A DNA stretch of 64,000 nt, from contig NZ_JQLI01000008.1 of the NCBI RefSeq assembly GCF_000744095.1, forward strand, positions 2,976,001 to 3,040,000. Reading direction: 5' to 3'. Of this stretch, positions 15,533 to 23,921 are shown one piece after another. Made by a program: the position numbers and the translations under genes. The notes below the pieces were generated by a model that ran no database searches, was not told the origin of the DNA, and was given only the letters and a program-made list of their open reading frames with translations. Source of the DNA: Cupriavidus necator A5-1 (lineage in GTDB: Bacteria > Pseudomonadota > Gammaproteobacteria > Burkholderiales > Burkholderiaceae). Each line of letters starts with the position of its first letter. Positions within the stretch are counted from its first letter, which is position 1.

Positions 15533-16087
15533 ATGAAAGACTCCCGCCCCACCGACAACAAGGAAGCCCTGATCGCGCGTTGCCTGCCTTTTCTGGAAGA
15601 GGTCAGGGACATGACGCCGGGCCTCGAGGTCGAGCGCTGGCTGAACGAAAAGTACGGCACCGACAGCGATCTCTACCAGGATCTGGCGCGCATGATCACG
15701 GCTGGCGTCGCCGAAGGCTGGGCGGCGGACACCGAGATCGCGGGCCGCCGCTACCGTCGTGCGCGCCTGCTGGCACCGTGCGAACAGACCTGCTGGTTCA
15801 GCATCACGGCGGTCTACATGGACAGCACCGACAACGACCAGAACAATCCCGAAGGCAGTTTCCGCGGCGACTATCACAGCCATCCCTACGGCGAATTCAA
15901 TATGGTGGTCGCGCTCAACGACGGCGCGGCGCTCGGCGGCCCGAGAGGATGGTGCTACGGCGGCTGGACCGCGCCGGCGCCGGGAAGCCATCACTATCCG
16001 GAGGCCAAGGGAGGCGCAGTGATTGCGCTGTTCTTCCTGCCCGCCGGGCGCATCGCGTACAACATCAAGGCCCCTGACGCTCGCTGA
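15533..16087 (+). CDS. DUF4863/PnbB-like 4-hydroxylaminobenzoate lyase
   Basis: A 184-residue protein matching from memory the PnbB (DUF4863) type. It has an N-terminal helical part (LEVERWLNEKYGTDS-x-LYQDLARMI) and a cupin-like C-terminal half with GDYHSHPYGEFNMVVAL, GGWTAPAPGSHHYPEA and ALFFLPAGRIAY. PnbB converts 4-hydroxylaminobenzoate to protocatechuate and ammonia in 4-nitrobenzoate degradation. With a nitroreductase close by, this suggests a nitrobenzoate-type pathway. The ATG at 15533 is chosen; an upstream ATG at 15491 lacks family sequence. Its last 23 bp overlap the 3' end of a convergent LysR gene. Confidence 0.7.
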   Translation: MKDSRPTDNKEALIARCLPFLEEVRDMTPGLEVERWLNEKYGTDSDLYQDLARMITAGVAEGWAADTEIAGRRYRRARLLAPCEQTCWFSITAVYMDSTDNDQNNPEGSFRGDYHSHPYGEFNMVVALNDGAALGGPRGWCYGGWTAPAPGSHHYPEAKGGAVIALFFLPAGRIAYNIKAPDAR

Positions 16088-17042
16088 GATCCATGTCGGC
16101 AAGCTGGGCACGCAGCCATTGCAGCGCCGGCTCGTGCTCATTGCGGCCATGCCATATCAGCTGCACCGCCGCGACACGCGTCACGTACGGGGTGTCGCGC
16201 GTTATCCATCCGCCCTGCTGCGCAAACGCCCGGCCCAACGGGCCGGGCACCAGCGCGAGCATGTCGCTGTTGCGCAGCAAGGCCGGAATCGCCAGCGAAT
16301 GCGCGACGGAGATCCGCATCCTGGGTCCAGCGGCGGCACCGGCGAACGCCTCGTCCAGCGACTGGCGGCTGAACATCTCGGACTGCCGCGCCAGGCCGCG
16401 TTCCATGATGAAGCCACCGACCGCACCCTCTTCCTGGCCGCCAGTCGATACCGTGACCAGCGGATACGCCCGCAGGTCCTCCCGCGTCACGGCGCGATGT
16501 GCGATCGGATGGTGCTCGCGCATCAGAAGGACATCGCCCTGTTCCCACAGGGTCGTCGCATGGAATCGATCCGGCACGTCGGCAAAGATGCCCACGGCAA
16601 TATCGATCCTGCCGAGGTCGATCTGTTCAGCAAGATCCAGCCGCGTGGACGGACGGATGCGGAGGTTCACCTGCGGCGCCAGCGCGCTCAGGCGCTCGCT
16701 CAGCGGCCCCAGCAGCAACCACGTGATGTAGTCGTTGGCGGCAATGACGAACTCGCGCGTGGCGGCCAGCGGATCAAACGGCTCGTTGCCGAGCGCGGCC
16801 CGGATCTGCGCGAGCGCGCTGCGCAGCGGCGCGGCCATCGCCAGCGCGCGCGCCGTGGGCTCCATCCCTCTTGTCGTGCGCACGAACAGGTCATCGCCCA
16901 GCAGGTCGCGCAGGCGGCCCAGCGCGTGGCTGACGGCAGACTGGGTGACGTTAAGGCGCTTGCCGGCAAGGAGCAGGTTCCTGTCCTCGAAGATCGCGTC
17001 GAATACGCGCAACAGGTTGAGATCGACTCTGCCGAGGTTCAT
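16065..17042 (-). CDS. LysR family regulator (NahR/NodD-like class)
   Basis: A 325-residue LysR protein. The N-terminal helix-turn-helix (DLNLLRVFDAIFEDRNLLLA, then NVTQSAVSHALGRLRDLLGD) and the phrase DDLFVRTTRGMEPT match the NahR/DntR/NodD class, whose members sense aromatic acids. The remaining ~240 residues are the periplasmic-binding-like effector domain. It converges with the PnbB-like gene, overlapping by 23 bp, and is a candidate regulator of that step, although LysR proteins usually control divergent genes and none is close on its 5' side. Confidence 0.88.
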   Translation of the reverse strand: MNLGRVDLNLLRVFDAIFEDRNLLLAGKRLNVTQSAVSHALGRLRDLLGDDLFVRTTRGMEPTARALAMAAPLRSALAQIRAALGNEPFDPLAATREFVIAANDYITWLLLGPLSERLSALAPQVNLRIRPSTRLDLAEQIDLGRIDIAVGIFADVPDRFHATTLWEQGDVLLMREHHPIAHRAVTREDLRAYPLVTVSTGGQEEGAVGGFIMERGLARQSEMFSRQSLDEAFAGAAAGPRMRISVAHSLAIPALLRNSDMLALVPGPLGRAFAQQGGWITRDTPYVTRVAAVQLIWHGRNEHEPALQWLRAQLADMDLSERQGP

Positions 17043-17278
17043 GGCGCCGCTCCAGCTCGCTACGGATTCTCGAGTGTATTGCGCTGGTGGCGGCGTCCCA
17101 TTGTGCGCGGGGCGCGTGGATTTTCGCTGGCTATCGCCTCCTGAGGGTGGCTGTCAAAGCCGTGAGCCGGCACGCCGCGTGTGCCGGCCCGACTGCAAGG
17201 CGATAGTGATGTCGACAGCGACGGACGCGGCCGCCAGCGGTCGGGGTGCGATCGGGACGCTTATGGCCCTTCGCGGGC

Positions 17279-17626
17279 TCAGCCGTTCGCGTCCGCCGGC
17301 CGCGACTCACTACGCGCACCATCCGTGAATGTGTCGCGCGGACCATTCACACTGGCCCCGTCGGTGTACACGTCGAAGCGCTTTTCGGCCGCCGCCGCGC
17401 TGGCCGCGCCATCGGTGTACGGATCCACCGGCCGCGGCGCCGCCTTGGCCGACAGCGCAAAGGTGGCGCTGATCATCATCAGCAATGTCGGGAGCAAGGC
17501 ATGCAGCAGGGCACGGCGGTAAGTGCCGGCATGCAGCCAACGCAGGTGCGGCCAGCGCGTTCTGGTCGCCCGCGCGGCGCGGCGGCCTGCGGTGTCAGGG
17601 AGGCGGGAGGGGTTGGATGAGGTCAT
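17279..17626 (-). CDS. Small membrane-anchored/secreted protein with D-x-[YF]-T-D-G-A repeats
   Basis: A 115-residue protein. A basic N-terminus (Arg-rich to about residue 38) precedes one hydrophobic segment (LLHALLPTLLMMISATFALSA) ending AKA, which could be a signal peptide or anchor. The exported part carries three copies of a short motif: VDPYTDGA, FDVYTDGA and RDTFTDGA. The function is unknown. It is divergent from a metal-type two-component system across a 213-bp region with CTGACA repeats, so it is probably a target of that system. The acidic, hydroxyl-rich repeats could bind a metal; this is inference only. Confidence 0.6.
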   Translation of the reverse strand: MTSSNPSRLPDTAGRRAARATRTRWPHLRWLHAGTYRRALLHALLPTLLMMISATFALSAKAAPRPVDPYTDGAASAAAAEKRFDVYTDGASVNGPRDTFTDGARSESRPADANG

Positions 17627-17713
17627 GGGAGGACTCCGGTGCGTGAAGGAAAGCCGGCCTGGCCAGGCACCGGTGGAGTCTAGCGATCGCAGCCGACGCC
17701 GCCCTGACCCGAC

Positions 17714-17787
17714 CCTGACAATTCCGTCAGGCAGGCGTCTGTTCGGGGGGCAGTCTTTCCCGCCACGCAAAACTGACAACACTGACA
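17714..17787. promoter_or_regulatory. Candidate response-regulator sites between divergent genes
   Basis: CCTGAC-AATTCC-GTCAGG at 17714-17731 is a perfect 6-bp inverted repeat, and CTGACA occurs twice as a direct repeat at 17773-17778 and 17782-17787. They lie between the repeat-protein gene and the response-regulator gene and could be sites for the regulator encoded at 17840. Confidence 0.45.
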
Positions 17788-17839
17788 GGTTGGATTCGCA
17801 CGCATCTTCTATATTTCTAGGATTCCGAGGATTGGACCC

Positions 17840-18523
17840 ATGAAACTCCTGCTGGTCGAAGATGAGATCAAGACGGTCGACTACCTGCGCCGCGGCCTGT
17901 CTGAGAATGGCTACGTGGTCGACACGGCGCACAATGGCCTGGACGGCCTGCACCTGGCCTGTACCGAGCCGTATGACGCGATCGTGCTCGACGTCATGCT
18001 GCCGGCGCTCGATGGCGTCTCGCTGCTGAAGTCGCTGCGCCGCGAGCAGCAGACACCGGTGCTGATGCTGACCGCGCGCGACGACCTCGACGACCGCCTC
18101 AACGCCTTTGATGCCGGTGCCGACGACTACCTGTCCAAGCCCTTCTCCTTCCTGGAACTGCTGGCCCGCCTCAACGTGCTGACGCGCCGCGGCCGGCAGA
18201 CCGAGCCTTCGCAGCTCACTGTCGGCGACCTGCGCATCGACCTGCTGTCACGGCGGGCCACACGGGGCACGCGCCGGCTGGACCTGAGCGCGCGCGAGTT
18301 TACGCTGCTGTCGGTGCTGGCGCGGCGGCAGGGGCAGATCGTGTCCAAGACCGCGATCACCGAACTGGTCTGGGACATCTCCTTCGACTGCAACACCAAC
18401 GTGGTCGAGGTCGCCGTCAAGCGCCTGCGCGCCAAGCTGGACTGGCCCGGCGAGCCCAAGCTGCTGCACACCATCCGCGGCATGGGCTACGTGCTGGAGC
18501 CCCGCGACGGGCTGACCGCATGA
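17840..18523 (+). CDS. OmpR-family response regulator, heavy-metal type (CusR/CopR/CzcR-like)
   Basis: A 227-residue regulator. The receiver domain (1-~115) starts MKLLLVEDEIKT, with phospho-acceptor Asp51 in VLDVMLP and the conserved Lys in YLSKPF. The C-terminal winged helix (LSAREFTLLSVLARRQGQIV through NVVEVAVKRLRAKLD to TIRGMGYVL) binds DNA. The phrase TVDYLRRGLSENGY is characteristic of heavy-metal response regulators. It overlaps its kinase gene by 4 bp (ATGA). No efflux genes lie beside it. The only divergent neighbour is the YTDGA-repeat protein, which is the best local target candidate. Confidence 0.9.
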   Translation: MKLLLVEDEIKTVDYLRRGLSENGYVVDTAHNGLDGLHLACTEPYDAIVLDVMLPALDGVSLLKSLRREQQTPVLMLTARDDLDDRLNAFDAGADDYLSKPFSFLELLARLNVLTRRGRQTEPSQLTVGDLRIDLLSRRATRGTRRLDLSAREFTLLSVLARRQGQIVSKTAITELVWDISFDCNTNVVEVAVKRLRAKLDWPGEPKLLHTIRGMGYVLEPRDGLTA

Positions 18524-19938
18524 ACCGGCATCGCTCCATCGCAGCGCGCCTGGCCGCGATGTTCGGCCTGGCGGCGGCCTTTGTCTTCGCCATCACGGGC
18601 GTGGTGCTCTACCAGGTGCAGTGCGTGGAACTGGAGAAGCGCCAGCTCGAAGAGATCCACGCGCGCTTCGACCTCGCCGGCCCCAAGGCGGCAGGCCTGG
18701 GCACCACGGCGCAATGGGAGCGCTTTGCCGCCATGCTGCGCAGCATGACGCCGGCCGACCGCAGCGTGCGCTATTTTGTCGAGAGCACCGATCCGCGCTT
18801 CCGCTATGGCGAGCCGTTCCCGCGCGAGGCGGAAGCCACGCCACGCGCCCCGCACGTGTGGGCGGTGGAGTTCGGGGACAATCGTTTCCTGATGCTCAAG
18901 CGCCCCATCCCCGCACTGCAGGACCGGCCGGAGGTGGCGCTGGCGGTCGCGGTCGACCAGGCGCCCTTCTTCGAGACCAGCCGCACGCTGGGCATTGCGC
19001 TGGTGGTGTCCTCGGTGCTGGGCGTGATCGCGGTGAGCCTGCTCGGCTGGCGTATTGCCAAGTCGGGCCTTGCGCCGATCGAGCGCTTGTCGCGCCATGC
19101 CAGCGCGCTCGATCCCAAGCAACTCGAGCGACTGCCCGACGCCAACCTGCCGGGCGAACTGGGTGGCCTGGTGCATGCCTTCAACGGCGCGCTCGACAAG
19201 CTCGAACGTGCCTACCAGCAGCTTTCCGCCTTCAATGCCGACGTTGCGCATGAATTGCGGACACCGCTGGGCAATGTTATCGGCCAGACCCAGGTGGCGC
19301 TGTCGCGGCCACGCAGCACTGCCGAGCTGGAAGAGATCCTGCAGTCCAACCTGGAAGACCTGGAGCGGCTCAGCCGCATCGTGATCGACATGCTGTTCCT
19401 AGCCCAGTCCGACCGCGGCGCGCTGGCGCGCGACCTGGTCGAGGTCTCGGTCGCGCACGAAGTGCGGCGCAGCGCGGACTTCCTCGACCTGCTGTTCGAA
19501 GAGGCCGGCTCCACGCTGCACGTGACGGGCGATGCGCGGGTGCGCGTCAACGTTTCGCTGCTGCAGCGCGCACTGACCAACCTGATGAGCAACGCTTTGC
19601 AGCATGGAAGGCCCGGGCGGCCAGTGACGGTGGCGATCGCGCAGGCGGCAGGCACGCTGACCATCACCGTGCGCAACGAGTCGGACCGCCTGTCCGCGAT
19701 CCAGACCAACCGCCTGTTCGACCGCTTCTACCGTGCCGACGCGGCGCGCAGCGACAGCCGGCAGAACCACGGGCTGGGGCTGGCCATCGTCAAGGCGATC
19801 GCCACCATGCACGGCGGCAGCGTGTTCGCGCAGGTGGAGCCGCACGCGATCCGGATCGGCATGACGCTGCCGGTCAGCCAGCCGGTACCCGAAGCGCCAA
19901 AGCCGGCGCGCCCGCTGGCGCGTCCCGCCGCAGCCTGA
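18520..19938 (+). CDS. Sensor histidine kinase, heavy-metal sensor type
   Basis: A 472-residue membrane kinase. The first helix (residues ~10-30) and a second near 165-185 bound a periplasmic sensing loop. A HAMP region follows, then the phospho-acceptor His244 in DVAHELRTPLGN, and the ATPase motifs: N box near LMSNALQHG and G box QNHGLGLAIVKAIATMHGG. The partner response regulator is encoded immediately upstream with overlapping codons. The tail after the catalytic domain is Pro/Ala-rich and probably unstructured. The stimulus is likely a metal or envelope stress by family resemblance, not by direct evidence. Confidence 0.9.
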   Translation: MNRHRSIAARLAAMFGLAAAFVFAITGVVLYQVQCVELEKRQLEEIHARFDLAGPKAAGLGTTAQWERFAAMLRSMTPADRSVRYFVESTDPRFRYGEPFPREAEATPRAPHVWAVEFGDNRFLMLKRPIPALQDRPEVALAVAVDQAPFFETSRTLGIALVVSSVLGVIAVSLLGWRIAKSGLAPIERLSRHASALDPKQLERLPDANLPGELGGLVHAFNGALDKLERAYQQLSAFNADVAHELRTPLGNVIGQTQVALSRPRSTAELEEILQSNLEDLERLSRIVIDMLFLAQSDRGALARDLVEVSVAHEVRRSADFLDLLFEEAGSTLHVTGDARVRVNVSLLQRALTNLMSNALQHGRPGRPVTVAIAQAAGTLTITVRNESDRLSAIQTNRLFDRFYRADAARSDSRQNHGLGLAIVKAIATMHGGSVFAQVEPHAIRIGMTLPVSQPVPEAPKPARPLARPAAA

Positions 19939-20246
19939 GGCGGGCCGATTGCAGGTTTGGCCGATTTGGCATATTTGTCATGTCTAGCAGGTCTGGCAGC
20001 GCCCGGCGGGGCGCCGCTTCGATTCTTGAATTCGTGCGGCGCATCGTATATTTTCGAGGGGCATTCCCGTGGTTGCCGCCGTGCCAGCCAGTGCCTGTCA
20101 CGATGATCGGATTCACGGCAAGCCACACTCGATAACGCATGTCCGGAACCGAAGGGCCTGGCAACCCCGTCCGCGCGGTGCGCGCGTGACCCTGCGCGGT
20201 TGCTTGTCGCTGCGCCCTTGCTCCTGCCCATCAAAAAGGAGCTGCC
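19939..20246. other. Intergenic leader of AspT-like gene (308 bp)
   Basis: Holds the promoter and leader of the following transporter and a ribosome site AAAAAGGAGCTGCC before ATG 20247. A GC-rich hairpin (about 20173-20187, CGCGCGGTGCGCGCG) is visible. No gene and no riboswitch class I could recognise. Confidence 0.4.
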
Positions 20247-21839
20247 ATGGATGCAGTCAGGACATTGCTCGAAACCCAGCCGCTGCTTACGCTGTTCCTC
20301 ACTGTGGCGCTGGGCTATGTCATCGGCGAGATCAATATCAAGGGCGTGTCGCTCGGGTCGGGCGCGGTGCTGTTCGTCGGGCTGGCCATCGGTGGGTTCG
20401 CGCCCAAGTCCGCGCCGCCTGCCCTGCTCGGCACGCTCGGGCTGCTGCTCTTTCTCTACGGCATCGGGATCCAGTACGGCGAGCAGTTCTTCAAGGGCCT
20501 GACCAGTCCTGACGGCCTCAAGGCCAACGCCGCCGCCGTGCTCGGCGTGGTCGGCTCGGGGCTGGTCGCGGTTGCACTGGTGCCACTAGTCGGCGTGAAG
20601 CTCGATGAATCGCTGGGCATGTTCGCCGGCGCGGGCACCAGCACGGCAAGCCTGCAGGCCGCAATCGCGGCGATGAAGAGCGACGGTGCCGCAGTAGGCT
20701 ACAGCGTCGCTTACCCGGTCGGCGTGGCCGGGCCGATCCTGTTCCTGTATGCCCTCACCGCGCTGCTCAAGCCGAATATCCAGCGGCCGCCGCCAAAGCT
20801 GATCGAGACCGCCGAGATCGCGCTGACAAACCCGGCGTTTATCGGCGCGCGGCTGTCGGAGCTGGTGGCGCGCCTGCCGGACGGGGTGGCGATTGCCGCC
20901 GTGCGTCGCGCCCACCACAACCAGCCGCCCGCCGACGACCTGGTCCTGCAGGCCGACGACGTACTGCTCGCGACCGCCACCGACCCGGCCGTGCTGCGTG
21001 AAGCCACCTCGCTGTGCGGAGAGCTGCAGCCAGGCCGCATGACGAGCCATCGCGAAGACCTGGACTATATGCGCGTATTCGCCTCGAGCCGGCTCGTGGT
21101 TGGGCGCACGCTGCGCGACATCCAGTTTCCCGAGGGCATGGTCTGCTCGGTCGCCCATGTGCGGCGCGGCGATGCCGACCTGATGCCGAGCCAGGACCTC
21201 ATCCTCGAATTCGGCGACCGCGTCGGCCTGCTGGTCAATCGCACCCACATGAAGTCGATCCGCGCGCTGTTCGGCGACTCCATCAAGGGCACCGCCGAGC
21301 TGAGCTTTATCTCGATCGGCATCGGCGCTGCCCTCGGGCTGCTGGTCGGGCTGATCCCGGTGCCGATTCCCGGCGTCGGCACGCTGGCGCTGGGGCTTGC
21401 CGCGCTGCTGCTGGTCGCCCTGGTGCTCGGCCGGGTGCGCCGTTTCGGGCCGTTCGTCTGGACCATGCCGCTGTCGGCCAACCTGGTGCTGCGCAACTTC
21501 GGGCTGACCATCTTCCTCGCACAGGTGGGCATTGCCTCCGGGCCGAAGTTCTTCGCCACCATCGGCATGACCGGCGTGTCCTTCCTGATCTACGGCGTCG
21601 TGATCCTGCTTGCCCTGTTGCTGATCACGGCGCTCGTCTGCCTGCTGGTCTTCAGGCTGCCGTTCGACCTGGCGGTGGGTGTGATCTGCGGCGCGACCGG
21701 CAATCCCGCCATCCTTGCCTTTGCCAACCGCGTCGCGCCCACCGACCGGCCCGACCTCGGCTACTCGATGATCTTCCCGTCGATGACCATCGTGAAAATC
21801 CTGTTCGTACAGGTCGCCGCCACGCTGGCTGGCGGATAG
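20247..21839 (+). CDS. Aspartate-alanine exchanger-type transporter (AspT/YidE family)
   Basis: A 530-residue transporter. About five N-terminal helices (LLTLFLTVALGYVIGEINIKG, GAGTSTASLQAAIAAM) are followed by a central soluble part of about 170 residues with two TrkA-C-like domains (IGARLSELVARLPDGVAIAA and VVGRTLRDIQFPEGMVCSVA), then another five helices ending in GATGNPAILAFANRV. The duplicated membrane halves around TrkA-C domains define the AAE family (AspT, YidE, YbjL). AspT exchanges aspartate for alanine. Here the substrate may be another carboxylate, since a D-lactate dehydrogenase gene follows after 52 bp on the same strand. Confidence 0.82.
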   Translation: MDAVRTLLETQPLLTLFLTVALGYVIGEINIKGVSLGSGAVLFVGLAIGGFAPKSAPPALLGTLGLLLFLYGIGIQYGEQFFKGLTSPDGLKANAAAVLGVVGSGLVAVALVPLVGVKLDESLGMFAGAGTSTASLQAAIAAMKSDGAAVGYSVAYPVGVAGPILFLYALTALLKPNIQRPPPKLIETAEIALTNPAFIGARLSELVARLPDGVAIAAVRRAHHNQPPADDLVLQADDVLLATATDPAVLREATSLCGELQPGRMTSHREDLDYMRVFASSRLVVGRTLRDIQFPEGMVCSVAHVRRGDADLMPSQDLILEFGDRVGLLVNRTHMKSIRALFGDSIKGTAELSFISIGIGAALGLLVGLIPVPIPGVGTLALGLAALLLVALVLGRVRRFGPFVWTMPLSANLVLRNFGLTIFLAQVGIASGPKFFATIGMTGVSFLIYGVVILLALLLITALVCLLVFRLPFDLAVGVICGATGNPAILAFANRVAPTDRPDLGYSMIFPSMTIVKILFVQVAATLAGG

Positions 21840-21891
21840 TGCGGCGCAACTTGGGCGAATCGCGGCATGCGATTCGCCGCGGAGACCCATC

Positions 21892-22887
21892 ATGGAAATC
21901 GCCGTCTTCAGCGCAAAGTCCTATGATCGTCAGCATCTCGATGCCGCGAATGCGGCGGCAGGCCATCAGCTCAAGTACTTCGAGGTCCCCCTTGACAGTG
22001 AAACGGTGGGCCTCGCCGCGGGCCACGGGGCGGTGTGCATCTTCGTCAATGACCGCGCCGATGCGAGCGTGCTGGGAGCGCTCGCGCGCGGCGGCACGAA
22101 GCTGGTCGCGCTGCGCTGCACCGGGTTCAACAACGTCGACCTGAAGGCCGCCCAGGCGCTCGGGATCAAGGTCGTACGCGTGGTCGACTACTCGCCCAAT
22201 TCGGTCGCCGAGCATGCGGTGGCCCTGCTGATGGCGATCAACCGCAAGATCCACCGGGCCTACAATCGCACACGGGATTTCAATTTCTCGCTCGAAGGCC
22301 TGATGGGCTTCGACCTGTGCGGCAAGACCGTGGCCGTGATCGGCACCGGCAAGATCGGCCGCGTGTTTGCGAAGATCATGGTCGGGTTCGGCTGCAACGT
22401 GATCGGCTACGACAAGTACCCGTCTCCGGAATTCGAGGCCCTTGGCGGCCGCTACGCGGACGAGGGGGAAATCGGCACGTGCGCGGACTGCATCTCGCTG
22501 CACTGCCCGCTCACGCCCGAGACCCATCACATCATCAACGCCGAAGCCCTATCGCGCGCCAAGCGCGGCGCCCTGCTGATCAACACCAGCCGCGGCGGGC
22601 TGATCGACACGGAAGCGGTCATCGACGCGCTCAGGAGCGGGCAACTCGGCGGGCTGGCGATCGACGTCTACGAGCAGGAGGCGGAGCTGTTCTTCCGCGA
22701 CCTGTCCGGCACCATCGTCGACGACGCCGTGCTGCAGCAGCTCATCACGTTCCCGAACGTGATCGTGACCGGGCACCAGGCCTTCCTCACGCGCGAAGCC
22801 GTGACGACCATCTGCGAGACCACCTTGCGCAGCGTGACGGAGTTCGAGACCGGCAAGCCGCTGACGAACGAGGTCAGCGCCAGCTGA
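21892..22887 (+). CDS. ldhA: D-lactate dehydrogenase / 2-hydroxyacid dehydrogenase (LdhA-like)
   Basis: A 331-residue NAD-dependent D-2-hydroxyacid dehydrogenase. The nucleotide site GTGKIG is near residue 150. The catalytic Arg lies in NTSRGGLID, the Glu in the VYEQEAELF region and the His in IVTGHQAFLT, a layout typical of fermentative LdhA (residues YSPNSVAEHAVALL also fit). It reduces pyruvate to D-lactate. It follows an AspT-like exchanger and may share its transcript. Other 2-ketoacids are possible substrates, but similarity to LdhA is strong by motif. Confidence 0.82.
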   Translation: MEIAVFSAKSYDRQHLDAANAAAGHQLKYFEVPLDSETVGLAAGHGAVCIFVNDRADASVLGALARGGTKLVALRCTGFNNVDLKAAQALGIKVVRVVDYSPNSVAEHAVALLMAINRKIHRAYNRTRDFNFSLEGLMGFDLCGKTVAVIGTGKIGRVFAKIMVGFGCNVIGYDKYPSPEFEALGGRYADEGEIGTCADCISLHCPLTPETHHIINAEALSRAKRGALLINTSRGGLIDTEAVIDALRSGQLGGLAIDVYEQEAELFFRDLSGTIVDDAVLQQLITFPNVIVTGHQAFLTREAVTTICETTLRSVTEFETGKPLTNEVSAS

Positions 22888-22908
22888 ACCCGGCGGCCGT
22901 TGCCGGCC

Positions 22909-23826
22909 TCATGCCGCGCCGCGCAGCGGCCCGAATCGCTCGAGGTACAGCCCCGCCACCCAGTCCACGAACACGCGCACGCGCGGCGCCAGCTGCCGGT
23001 GGAACGGGTACAGCGCCGACACCGGCAGGTCCGGGCACGGCCACTGGGCCAACACCTGCACCAGCCGGCCAGCGCGCAGGTGCTCCTCCACGCGAAAGCG
23101 CGGCACCTGGACCAGGCCGCAGCCGGCCAGCGCCGCGCTGGTATAGCACTCGGCATCGCTGACCGAGATCCAGCCGCGGGCCTTGAACTGCTGCACCTCG
23201 CCATCGACGGTCAGCGTGAACGGATACCGGTCGTCACTGTTGCGCGAGAAAAAGCCCACGCCCACATGCCCAGCCAGCGCCGACGGATCCTGCGGCGTGC
23301 CGTGCGCGGCCAGGTAGTCGGGGCTGGCACACAGCACCTCTGGCATATCCGCCAGCCGCCTCGCCACCAGCGACGAATCGCGCGGACGCCCCGCGCGCAC
23401 CACGCAGTCGATGCCCTCGCCGACCAGGTCGACCAGCCGGTCGCCGCTGCTGACGACCAGGTCAATATGGGGATAGCGGTCGCGGAACTCACCGATGCGC
23501 GGCAGGATGATCATGGTCGCGTGGGTGCCGTGCAGGTCCAGCCGCAGCGTGCCGCGCGGGTTGGCCACCTGCGTGCTGAGCGAGGTCTCGGCGTCTTCCA
23601 GGTCCTGCAGTACGCGCTTGCTGCGCTCGTAGAACGCCTGTCCGTCCAGCGTCGGGCGCACCTGGCGCGTGGTGCGCTCCAGCAGCCGCGCGCCCACGCG
23701 CGCCTCCAGTTCCTTGATGGCATGCGTGGCGGTGGCGCGCGGGATATCCAATGCACTGGCGGCGCCGGTGAAGGAGCCCAGTTCCACGATCCGGGTGAAG
23801 AGTTGCAGCGCGTCGAAGCGGTCCAT
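22909..23826 (-). CDS. LysR family transcriptional regulator
   Basis: A 305-residue LysR protein of the CrgA/DmlR-like group. It starts MDRFDALQLFTRIVELGSFT, with the helix-turn-helix continuing through IPRATATHAIKELEARVGAR and RTTRQVRPTLDG. The effector domain runs from ~90 to 300 (SGDRLVDLVGEGIDCVVRAG is typical of the group). It converges with ldhA, 21 bp between stops. There is no divergent partner, because the next gene on its 5' side also runs leftward. Target unknown. Confidence 0.88.
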   Translation of the reverse strand: MDRFDALQLFTRIVELGSFTGAASALDIPRATATHAIKELEARVGARLLERTTRQVRPTLDGQAFYERSKRVLQDLEDAETSLSTQVANPRGTLRLDLHGTHATMIILPRIGEFRDRYPHIDLVVSSGDRLVDLVGEGIDCVVRAGRPRDSSLVARRLADMPEVLCASPDYLAAHGTPQDPSALAGHVGVGFFSRNSDDRYPFTLTVDGEVQQFKARGWISVSDAECYTSAALAGCGLVQVPRFRVEEHLRAGRLVQVLAQWPCPDLPVSALYPFHRQLAPRVRVFVDWVAGLYLERFGPLRGAA

Positions 23827-23921
23827 AGGGGGGCGTTGGCGGTGAGGACGGAACGTCAGCCACGATTTGAAGCAGCTTCCGGGCCCGCGTCAAGCCATTC
23901 CTGACGGCGGCAACCAGTGGA

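Noticed and set aside
19939..20246. Possible riboswitch in the AspT leader
   Set aside because: Long leader with a GC-rich hairpin, but no conserved core of any class I know.
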